A stretch of 8,610 nt of DNA. Source: Clostridiales bacterium. Lineage in GTDB: Bacteria; Bacillota; Clostridia; Peptostreptococcales; Anaerovoracaceae. A program made the position numbers and the translations under genes. The stretch is taken from assembly GCA_009778945.1 (NCBI GenBank), contig WRFF01000070.1, positions 1-8,610 of the forward strand. Direction: 5' to 3'. Shown one piece after another: positions 1 through 6,140 of this stretch. Under the pieces are notes generated by a model that worked only from the letters and a program-made list of their open reading frames with translations, made no database searches and was not told the DNA's origin. Each line of letters starts with the position of its first letter. Positions within the stretch are counted from its first letter, which is position 1.

Positions 1-1344
1 GTCGTGCTCAATATGCGCATCATGACGCGCATGGGAAAGGTAGCGATGGACTATCTCGGGGACAGTGAGGTTTTTGTCAAAGGGCTGCACAGCAAGCTTG
101 ACATCAATCCGGAAAGGCGGTTTATCTGCCATTTCCCGGAAGATAACACGATCTGGTCGATCGGCTCGGGGTATGGCGGCAACGTACTGCTCGGCAAGAA
201 ATGCTTTTCGCTGCGCATCGGCTCCTTCCTTGGTTGGACCGAGGGCTGGCTGGCCGAGCATATGCTGATCCTCGGCGTCGAGGACCCGCAGGGCAAGGTG
301 GACTATGTCGCGGCGGCTTTCCCGAGCGCCTGCGGCAAGACCAATCTTGCGATGCTGATTCCGCCGGAATACGCGCAGAAGCGCGGTTATAAGATATGGA
401 CGGTCGGCGACGACATCGCGTGGATGCGCATCGGTGACGACGGCCGCCTTTGGGCGGTTAACCCCGAGGCCGGATTTTTCGGCGTCGCGCCGGGTACAAG
501 CATGAAGAGCAATCCGAACGCGATGTATACCATGAGAGCCAATACGATTTTTACGAATGTCGCGCTCAAGCCGGACGGAACCGTTTGGTGGGAGGGTATG
601 GGCGTCCCCGCACCCGCAGAGGCGACTGACTGGAAGGGAAATCCGTGGACGCCGAACAGCCCCGAAAAGGCGGCACATCCGAATTCGCGTTTCACGGCGC
701 CGGCGTCGCAGTGCCCCAGCATCAGTCCCGAATGGGAAAATCCGAAGGGCGTGCCGATCTCGGCGATCCTTTTCGGCGGCCGCCGCGCGAAAGTCGCGCC
801 GCTTGTGTACCAGAGTTTCGATTGGAATCACGGCGTCTTTATCGGCGCGACGATGGGCTCCGAAACGACGGCGGCGGCGATGGGACAGGTCGGCGTTGTG
901 CGCCGCGACCCGATGGCGATGCTGCCGTTCTGCGGTTACAACATGGGCGATTATTTCGCACACTGGCTGGATATGGGGGGAAAGATTCTGAATCCGCCCA
1001 AGATCTTCAACGTGAACTGGTTCCGTACGGACGACGAAGGGAATTTCATCTGGCCGGGTTTCGGCGAGAATTTCCGCGTTGTCAAATGGATCATCGATCG
1101 CTGCAAAGGCGCGGTCGGCGCAAACGAGACGGCGGTCGGCTATATGCCCAGGCCCGAGGATATCGAACTTACCGGGATTGAGGACAAAGTAAACGAAGAC
1201 ACGCTGAAAGCGCTGCTTTCGATCGATAAGGAGAACTGGGCGCAGGAGATCGAAAATGAAAACGAGTTCTTTGCGAAATTCGATCGGCTGCCGGACGAAA
1301 TACGCGCACAATATGAAGCACTGAAGACAAGGTTGGGTGTATAA
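1..1344 (+). CDS. pckG: GTP-dependent phosphoenolpyruvate carboxykinase, 5' truncated by window edge
   Basis: Catalyses interconversion of oxaloacetate + GTP and phosphoenolpyruvate + CO2 + GDP in the cytoplasm. In anaerobes it may run in either direction. The frame is open from base 1, so the GTG at 4 and ATG at 13 are internal codons, not starts. About 447 residues are seen against roughly 600 for the family, so about 150 N-terminal residues lie outside the window. Diagnostic GTP-type motifs are present in order: the P-loop FPSACGKTNLAML (bases ~319-357), the kinase-2/metal motif VGDDIAWM (~403-426), NPEAGFFGVAPGTS, NTIFTNVA, PNSRFTAPASQCP, ILFGGRR, and the GYNMGDYFAHW and FNVNWFR blocks. 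The hyper-reactive P-loop cysteine is kept. The stop is TAA at 1342-1344. The next gene starts 38 nt downstream with no strong terminator between them, so read-through is possible. The family call is very secure. Confidence 0.97.
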   Translation, partial: VVLNMRIMTRMGKVAMDYLGDSEVFVKGLHSKLDINPERRFICHFPEDNTIWSIGSGYGGNVLLGKKCFSLRIGSFLGWTEGWLAEHMLILGVEDPQGKVDYVAAAFPSACGKTNLAMLIPPEYAQKRGYKIWTVGDDIAWMRIGDDGRLWAVNPEAGFFGVAPGTSMKSNPNAMYTMRANTIFTNVALKPDGTVWWEGMGVPAPAEATDWKGNPWTPNSPEKAAHPNSRFTAPASQCPSISPEWENPKGVPISAILFGGRRAKVAPLVYQSFDWNHGVFIGATMGSETTAAAMGQVGVVRRDPMAMLPFCGYNMGDYFAHWLDMGGKILNPPKIFNVNWFRTDDEGNFIWPGFGENFRVVKWIIDRCKGAVGANETAVGYMPRPEDIELTGIEDKVNEDTLKALLSIDKENWAQEIENENEFFAKFDRLPDEIRAQYEALKTRLGV

Positions 1345-1367
1345 TAAAAAATATTTGAATATGTAAT

Positions 1368-1374
1368 AAGGAGG
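1368..1374 (+). promoter_or_regulatory. Ribosome binding site that selects the start at 1383
   Basis: A perfect AAGGAGG lies 8 nt before the ATG at 1383. A second, out-of-frame ATG at 1379 is only 4 nt from it and opens a six-codon frame ending in TAG at 1397-1399. Spacing therefore favours 1383 as the true start. Confidence 0.75.
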
Positions 1375-1382
1375 AATTATGT

Positions 1383-2852
1383 ATGGCAACGAAGGATAGT
1401 CTTGTGGCTATGCTCGGCAAAGCGAACGTGATCGACGATCCAAAAGTCCTTGCGTCCTATGCGGAGAGCCACAGTTTCGACTTGCATTTCGCGCCGTGGT
1501 TTGTCGTCAAACCAAAGAACGCGGAACAGGTCGAGGAAATTGTGAAATGGGCAAACAAGACCAAAACCCCCCTTGTCCCGGTCAGTTCAACGGGCGTCAA
1601 ACTGCGGGGCGACAGTGTTCCGAGTGTACCGGAGGCCGTCACGGTGGACCTTTCGGGTATGAAAAAAATCCTGAACGTCAACCGACAGCAACGGATGGTC
1701 GTGGTGGAGCCGGGCGTTACGTACGATCAACTGAATGCGGAACTGGCTAAGAAAAACATGGTCATTCCCGGCAGCCTCAAGCCAAAGAAAGGCCAGTCGG
1801 TCGTGACGGACGTGATCGAGGCCGTACCGCGGCTCAATCCTATGATCCAGTGGAATTTCTTTGACCCGCTGCGCTGCGTGGAGGTTACCTGGGGCGACGG
1901 CACCCGGATGTTCACCGGCGAAGCGCTCGCCGGCCCGCGCGACCTCAAGACGCAGTGGTCGCGCCAGCAATGGCAGGTACAATATATGGGCCCGTGGATA
2001 ACGGATTATTATCGCCTCATTACGCAGGCGCAGGGCAGCATGGGCATCGTGACTTGGGCGTCGCTCAAAGCGGCGGTCAAACCGCAGGTCCATCAGCTCT
2101 ACCTCGCGGAAGCGGACGATCTCACAGAACTCGAGAGTTTTGTATATAAAGCCATGTGGACGCGGTTCCCGGACGAGATCTTTATTTTGAACAGAGCGCA
2201 GGCGGCGAACATTATGGGAAAAGACGCGGGCGAGATCATGCAGCTCAAAGAGGTGCTTCCGCCGTGGATTGTGGCGGTCGGCGTCGCGGGCCGCGAGTTG
2301 ATCCCCGAAGTTCGTTTCGAAGCGCGCAGCAAGGATCTTATTGATATCGCGCAGACGAACGGCCTTGACCTCAAGGAGGGCGTCGCAAACCTCAGCGGGC
2401 GTGCGCTCTATCAGGAAATCACAAAAGAAGATACGGGCGGGACATACTGGAAGGACGTCTATATGGGCTCGCATCAGAATGTCTTTTTCCTCACGCAGCT
2501 TGAGAAGACGCCTGTTTTCCTCAAAGCTGTCCGCGAGATTGCGCAAGACCTCGGCTATCCGACGGAAGATATCGGCGTTTACATCCAACCGAAGCATCTC
2601 GGCAGCAGCTATCATATGGAATTTACGTTCCCGTACGATCCGAACAGCGCCGCGGCGGAAGCCCGCGTGCTCGATTTGTCGGAAGCGGTAAGCGTGGCTG
2701 CGGCGGATCTTGGCGGTTATTTCTCCAGGCCGTACGGCAAATGGGCGGGCATCCAGCTCAACAAAGACGCCCAATCGTTGATGGTGCTGAAGAAGCTGCA
2801 GGGGATCTTTGACCCGAACGACGTCATGAACCCCGGCAAGCTGGCCGTTTAG
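1383..2852 (+). CDS. FAD-binding oxidoreductase, VAO/GlcD-like family (substrate unknown)
   Basis: A 489-residue flavoprotein of the FAD_binding_4 (PCMH-type) fold, the family of glycolate oxidase subunit D, D-lactate dehydrogenase and 4-cresol/vanillyl-alcohol oxidases. Seen in the sequence: the N-terminal FAD domain with the VKPKNAEQVEEIVKWAN block (residues ~42-58), a degenerate VPVSSTGVKLRG PP-loop (~65-76), VVVEPGVTYDQL (~106-117), GSMGIVT (218-224) and the C-terminal FDPNDVMNPGK signature (~476-486). The segment from ~138 to 173, where relatives carry a glycine-rich FAD-diphosphate loop, instead reads QSVVTDVIEAVPRLN followed by an aromatic-rich stretch, which is unusual. No signal peptide or membrane segment is seen. 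It sits 16 nt upstream of a CCG-domain Fe-S protein, the GlcD-GlcF arrangement, so it probably hands electrons to that protein. The family is secure; the substrate is not assignable. Confidence 0.88.
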   Translation: MATKDSLVAMLGKANVIDDPKVLASYAESHSFDLHFAPWFVVKPKNAEQVEEIVKWANKTKTPLVPVSSTGVKLRGDSVPSVPEAVTVDLSGMKKILNVNRQQRMVVVEPGVTYDQLNAELAKKNMVIPGSLKPKKGQSVVTDVIEAVPRLNPMIQWNFFDPLRCVEVTWGDGTRMFTGEALAGPRDLKTQWSRQQWQVQYMGPWITDYYRLITQAQGSMGIVTWASLKAAVKPQVHQLYLAEADDLTELESFVYKAMWTRFPDEIFILNRAQAANIMGKDAGEIMQLKEVLPPWIVAVGVAGRELIPEVRFEARSKDLIDIAQTNGLDLKEGVANLSGRALYQEITKEDTGGTYWKDVYMGSHQNVFFLTQLEKTPVFLKAVREIAQDLGYPTEDIGVYIQPKHLGSSYHMEFTFPYDPNSAAAEARVLDLSEAVSVAAADLGGYFSRPYGKWAGIQLNKDAQSLMVLKKLQGIFDPNDVMNPGKLAV

Positions 2853-2855
2853 CGG

Positions 2856-2863
2856 AAGGAGGA
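2856..2863 (+). promoter_or_regulatory. Ribosome binding site of the Fe-S protein gene
   Basis: AAGGAGGA lies just after the upstream stop codon (TAG at 2850-2852) and 5-6 nt before the ATG at 2869. The 16-nt gap between the genes is almost entirely this site, which argues for co-transcription of the flavoprotein and Fe-S genes. Confidence 0.8.
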
Positions 2864-2868
2864 CAGAC

Positions 2869-4197
2869 ATGGCAAAGAAAACTTTGTACGATATGAAACC
2901 CGTCAAAGGGTATGAGAAGAAACTCGAAGATTTCTTCCCGATGGAGCGCCGCTGCAGCAACTGCCTCGGCTGCAAATTCGTGCCCTTTGAGAAAATCAAA
3001 TCCAACCGCTTCGGCCGCAACTGCCCGAGCGTTTGGTACTATAATTTCAACACCTATTCGGCCAGAGGGCGTTTTCAGCTCGGGCAGAATATCATCGAGG
3101 ACGGTTATGTGAAATTTGAAGGCCAGGCGCTTGACGCGATCTTCAACTGCCAGGCCTGCGGCGCTTGTGACGTCGCCTGCAAGGTCACGCGTTTCAACCT
3201 CGAGCCGCTCGCGCATAATATCGCGCTGAAGGAGCGGGCTGTCGAGAAGGGCCTCGCGCCGGTCGAACTCAAAGCGATGGCGAAGCAGTTGGAGAGACAA
3301 AAATCCATGCTGCCGGACGCGAAGAAGGCCGACCGCGCGAATTGGGCGAAAGGCCTCAAACTGAAGGACGTCAGCGGCAAGGAAACAGCGGAGTACGTAT
3401 TCTTCCCCGGCTGCCAGTACGCGTATGACCCCATCCTGCAGAAGAAAGCGCAGACCTATGTGAAGGTCCTGCAAAAGGCGGGCGTGGATCTGGGCTATCT
3501 CGGAAACGCCGATATGTGCTGCGGCGGACGCGCGAAACAGACCGGATTCCGCAAGGAATTCGAGGCGGAGGCGCAGGCCAACGCGGCGGCCTGGAAGAAG
3601 GCCGACGTGACAAAGATCGTCACCCCCTGCGCGGACTGCTATCACGCGATCAAGCGCCAGTACGCGTTGCTCGGCATCGAAGTCGAAGTCGTCCACGCGG
3701 TCGAGCTGATTGCCGATCTTGTCAAAGCAAAGAAACTCAAATTCAAGAAGAATATCGACCTGATGGTCACCTACCACGATCCCTGCCATCTGGGCCGCCT
3801 CGGCGAACCGTTCGAAGCGTGGAACGGCACGGAAAAGAAGATCCTGAACCAGATTCATACCTGGGAACCGGCGCGTCCGCGTTACGCGGGCACGTTCGGC
3901 GTCTATGACGCGCCGCGCGAAATCCTGGAGGCGATTCCCGGCGTACGCCTTGTCGAGATGGAGCGCATTCGCGAGAACAGCTGGTGCTGCGGCGCCGGCG
4001 GCGGCTGCAGCGTCTTCAGCCCGGAGTTTTCGGACGCGGTCGCGAGCGAGCGTGTGACGGAAGCGCAGGCGACGGGCGCGGAAGCGATCGTAACAGCCTG
4101 CCCGTGGTGTGAAATCAACCTGACCGGCATCGAGTCGGATAACGGCACTTTCATGGAAGTCGTCGATATCATCGATCTCGTGGCGAAAGCGCTGTAG
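2869..4197 (+). CDS. Fe-S oxidoreductase with two CCG (cysteine-rich) domains, GlcF/HdrD/LldE-like
   Basis: A 442-residue cytoplasmic electron-transfer protein. N-terminal cysteines C29, C32, C35 and C52 form a possible first [4Fe-4S] site with an unusually long gap before the fourth cysteine. C94, C97, C100 and C104 (CQACGACDVAC) give a typical second site. Two CCG domains follow: C182, C217-C218-G and C254-x2-C257; then C306, C373-C374-G and C411-x2-C414. Such domains carry non-cubane or [4Fe-4S] clusters in heterodisulfide reductase HdrB/D and in the Fe-S subunits of glycolate, lactate and glycerol-3-phosphate dehydrogenases. All CCG-motif cysteines are intact. There are no transmembrane segments, so it lacks a built-in quinone anchor. 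Lying between two FAD oxidoreductases, it is probably the electron conduit for one or both. The specific partner and acceptor are unknown; no EtfAB is in the window. Confidence 0.92.
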   Translation: MAKKTLYDMKPVKGYEKKLEDFFPMERRCSNCLGCKFVPFEKIKSNRFGRNCPSVWYYNFNTYSARGRFQLGQNIIEDGYVKFEGQALDAIFNCQACGACDVACKVTRFNLEPLAHNIALKERAVEKGLAPVELKAMAKQLERQKSMLPDAKKADRANWAKGLKLKDVSGKETAEYVFFPGCQYAYDPILQKKAQTYVKVLQKAGVDLGYLGNADMCCGGRAKQTGFRKEFEAEAQANAAAWKKADVTKIVTPCADCYHAIKRQYALLGIEVEVVHAVELIADLVKAKKLKFKKNIDLMVTYHDPCHLGRLGEPFEAWNGTEKKILNQIHTWEPARPRYAGTFGVYDAPREILEAIPGVRLVEMERIRENSWCCGAGGGCSVFSPEFSDAVASERVTEAQATGAEAIVTACPWCEINLTGIESDNGTFMEVVDIIDLVAKAL

Positions 4198-4203
4198 GCA
4201 GTA

Positions 4204-4233
4204 GATTCCACAAAATCAAAGATTTTGGGAATC
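4204..4233 (+). repeat. Hairpin after the Fe-S gene
   Basis: GATTCC (4204-4209) pairs with GGAATC (4228-4233), and CAAAATC (4211-4217) pairs with GATTTTG (4221-4227) around an AAA loop, leaving one bulged A at 4210. This gives 13 base pairs in all. It begins 6 nt after the stop codon of the Fe-S gene. No run of T follows (CCTTGCATG), so it is not a standard intrinsic terminator. A 3'-end stabiliser, processing site or partial attenuator is more likely. Confidence 0.6.
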
Positions 4234-4252
4234 CTTGCATGAGACCTACCAA

Positions 4253-4271
4253 CGATTCACTTTGCGAATCG
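4253..4271 (+). repeat. Second small hairpin upstream of the 564-residue flavoprotein gene
   Basis: CGATTC (4253-4258) and GAATCG (4266-4271) form a 6-bp stem with a 7-nt loop, about 15 nt before the AGGAGG of the next gene. Its arms share the GATTC/GAATC core with the hairpin at 4204-4233, so alternative pairings between the two structures are possible. The stem is short and may be chance. Confidence 0.35.
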
Positions 4272-4286
4272 GGTTAGGGCTTCAGA

Positions 4287-4292
4287 AGGAGG
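4287..4292 (+). promoter_or_regulatory. Ribosome binding site for the start at 4299
   Basis: A perfect AGGAGG (within AGAAGGAGG) lies 6 nt before the ATG at 4299. It fixes that start and rules out the overlapping frame that opens at 4235. Confidence 0.8.
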
Positions 4293-4298
4293 CGAAAC

Positions 4299-5993
4299 AT
4301 GGCACTTACAAAAGAATTTTATCGGGCGCTCGAAGATATCGTTGGGCCGCGCAATGTATCCGACGATCCGGCGGTAACGGAAAATTACCGCTGTATTACG
4401 GCGCAGTCCTCCGCGCATTCCGGCCCTTATGAAACAAGGACGCCGAAACCGCAGGCTGTTGTACTGCCGGGCTGCACGGAAGAAGTTCAGCAGATTGTCA
4501 AACTCTGCAACAAATACAAAGTCGGTTTCAAGGCCGCGACCACCTTCTGGGCGGCGATGGGCTATATCGGCAATGACAATTCGATCCAGCTTGACATGAT
4601 CCGCATGGATCAGGTTGAGGTCGATGCGAAGAATATGATCGCGACCTGCGAACCGTTCGCAATCGGCGCGACCGTGCAGGTCGAAGCCATGAAGAACGGC
4701 CTCAACTGCAATATCGCAGGCGTCGGCTGCTCAAGCTCCACGCTCGCGGGCAGCGCGGGCTGGGTCGGCTTCGGCCCGAGTTCCATCTCGATGGGTATTG
4801 CGAGCGAAAATTTGCTCGGCGTCGAATGGGTACTGCCGGACGGCGAGATCGTTCGCACCGGTACGCTCGGAAGCGACGGCGAGTGGTTCTGCGGCGAGGG
4901 CCCCGGCCCGTCTCCGCGCGCGATCTTCCGCGGCTGGACCGGCACCGCCGGCTCGATGGGCGTCTGCACCAAGATTGCGATCCGCCTGCACCCGTGGCCG
5001 GGCCCGAAATGGATCCCGACACGCGGCGCCGCGCCGATGTACCGTGCGGACGGTCTCGATATGGTGCGCGCCTATACCGTATGCTTCCCAACCTGGGACG
5101 CGTATGCGGAAGGGTTCCGTCTCTTCTACGAAGCGGACGTCTGCTACCTGGCGCATCGCCAGTTCAATATGTTCGGACGCGATATCAAAACCGCGATGGT
5201 TGAGATCCTCACGCATCCGGAGAAGCAGTTCCGCGATCTGCCGGAGGTGATGGAGGACCCCTATATCAAGGCGCAGAACGACGAGATGAAGATCGACGTG
5301 CAGGTCGTCGTCGCGGGGCTCACCGAGCGCGATCTGGATTACAAGGAAAAGGCGTTTGACGCGATCCTCGCGCAGATCGGCGCGCACAAATCCGAGTACT
5401 ATCTGCAGCCGGATATCGAGGATTTCGTGAAGCTCTATTTGCTCCGCCTCGCGCGCAAGAACTACAACTATACGCTCTGCAGCTCCTACGAAGGCAATTT
5501 CGGGCTTTCTCCGAATGTCTTTGTCGCGGCGCCTCTTATGGAAGAGGCTTCCGCGCTGAAGCGCGAATGGGAGCAGACGCATACGGGCGTTGCGGCGGTC
5601 GGCGGCGATTCCGATATGGGTTCGGCCTCCGGCATCGGCGGCGGCGGCACGACAGGCTGGGAGTTCTTCGTGCATTTCGACGGCTTTGACAGGGATTCGA
5701 TTACCGATTCCTGCGCGTTTATCGACAGAACGCAGGAGTGGATGATTGGCAAAGGCCTCGGCGCGGATATGGGGCGCTGGAATGCGGACGCCCGCAAGCC
5801 GGATGGGTACGATTATTCACAGGAGGAGCACGACGCGCTCTACGCGGGGCTTCCGCAACCCGCGCTCGCGATCTATCCGTGGAAGATCCGCGAGGCGTTC
5901 AACCCGAACCATCTGACGGGCACCTATATGAAGACAATGACCCCGCCGGAGGTGAAGGCCGCGCAGAAAGCGAAGAAGACACAGAAAAAATAA
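4299..5993 (+). CDS. Second FAD-binding oxidoreductase, VAO/GlcD-like family, 564 residues
   Basis: A PCMH-fold flavoprotein clearly different from the one at 1383. Seen in the sequence: the AVVLPGCTEEVQQIVKLCNK block (residues ~53-72), the FAD-domain stretch around GFKAATTFWAAMGYIG (~76-91), a well-formed glycine-rich segment AGSAGWVGFGPSSISMG (150-166) leading to LLGVEWVLPDGEIVRTG (~172-188), and TGTAGSMGVCTKIAIRLHPWP (~214-234). The C-terminal signature is FNPNHLTGTYMK rather than the common FDPxxxxNPGK. A glycine-rich GSASGIGGGGTTGWEFFVHFDG (~441-462) and a lysine-rich tail (~553-564) are also notable. No signal peptide or membrane helix is seen. It lies 101 nt after the Fe-S gene on the same strand, so it is probably part of the same redox module. 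The substrate could be a 2-hydroxy acid, an aromatic alcohol or another organic alcohol; the sequence does not decide. Confidence 0.88.
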   Translation: MALTKEFYRALEDIVGPRNVSDDPAVTENYRCITAQSSAHSGPYETRTPKPQAVVLPGCTEEVQQIVKLCNKYKVGFKAATTFWAAMGYIGNDNSIQLDMIRMDQVEVDAKNMIATCEPFAIGATVQVEAMKNGLNCNIAGVGCSSSTLAGSAGWVGFGPSSISMGIASENLLGVEWVLPDGEIVRTGTLGSDGEWFCGEGPGPSPRAIFRGWTGTAGSMGVCTKIAIRLHPWPGPKWIPTRGAAPMYRADGLDMVRAYTVCFPTWDAYAEGFRLFYEADVCYLAHRQFNMFGRDIKTAMVEILTHPEKQFRDLPEVMEDPYIKAQNDEMKIDVQVVVAGLTERDLDYKEKAFDAILAQIGAHKSEYYLQPDIEDFVKLYLLRLARKNYNYTLCSSYEGNFGLSPNVFVAAPLMEEASALKREWEQTHTGVAAVGGDSDMGSASGIGGGGTTGWEFFVHFDGFDRDSITDSCAFIDRTQEWMIGKGLGADMGRWNADARKPDGYDYSQEEHDALYAGLPQPALAIYPWKIREAFNPNHLTGTYMKTMTPPEVKAAQKAKKTQKK

Positions 5994-6021
5994 CAACCAA
6001 GGAAATAAATACCGGAACGGC

Positions 6022-6056
6022 GAAGGCCCGGCGGGAGAAATCCATGCAGGGCTTTC
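6022..6056 (+). terminator. Probable intrinsic terminator hairpin
   Basis: GAAGGCCC (6022-6029) pairs with GGGCTTTC (6049-6056) over 8 bp including one G-T wobble. Inside it, GCG/TGC and GGA/TCC extend the stem to a GAAA tetraloop, with a G-A mismatch (6030/6048) and a bulged A (6044). The descending arm runs into TTTCTCTAT, a broken rather than pure T tract. It stands 28 nt after the stop codon at 5991-5993, where a terminator of the flavoprotein/Fe-S unit would be expected. Confidence 0.55.
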
Positions 6057-6080
6057 TCTATGTGCGGAATGTGCTAAAAT
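6053..6080 (+). promoter_or_regulatory. Possible promoter for the alcohol dehydrogenase gene
   Basis: TGCTAAAAT (6072-6080) matches an extended -10 element (TG-n-TAAAAT, five of six bases of the hexamer). The only nearby -35 candidate, TTTCTC at 6053-6058 with a 16-nt spacer, is poor and overlaps the terminator arm. The position, directly after a terminator-like hairpin and about 60 nt before the next start, supports the call. An imperfect inverted repeat GAACC/GGTTC (6094-6108) lies just downstream and could be an operator or chance. Confidence 0.35.
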
Positions 6081-6127
6081 GAAGGCGTACGGTGAACCGG
6101 TTTGGTTCGTAAAAACAGGACAAATTC

Positions 6128-6134
6128 AGGAGGT
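6128..6134 (+). promoter_or_regulatory. Ribosome binding site that selects the start at 6141
   Basis: AGGAGGT ends 6 nt before the ATG at 6141. The frame stays open upstream to a possible TTG/GTG near 6102, but those lack a site and would add about 13 residues unlike the family N-terminus, so 6141 is chosen. Confidence 0.8.
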
Positions 6135-6140
6135 AGCACT

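Noticed and set aside
1351..1362. AT-rich palindrome ATATT-TG-AATAT between the PEP carboxykinase and flavoprotein genes
   Set aside because: Five A/T pairs with a 2-nt loop are too weak for a terminator and are expected by chance in an AT-rich spacer.
1587..3020. Long open frame (477 codons) on the minus strand across the first flavoprotein gene
   Set aside because: It is antisense to a clear family member, has an arginine/histidine/leucine-rich composition typical of the complement of GC-rich codons, and shows no recognisable motif.
2824..3858. Minus-strand open frame of 344 codons
   Set aside because: It is antisense to the Fe-S protein, whose cysteine motifs prove the + strand coding. 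No domain is recognisable on the minus strand.
4235..4432. Small + strand open frame overlapping the start of the second flavoprotein gene
   Set aside because: It has no ribosome binding site of its own, overlaps the secure start at 4299 in another frame, and has no recognisable sequence.
4731..5675. Minus-strand open frame of 314 codons
   Set aside because: It is a shadow of the 564-residue flavoprotein gene, with a low-complexity arginine/alanine-rich translation.
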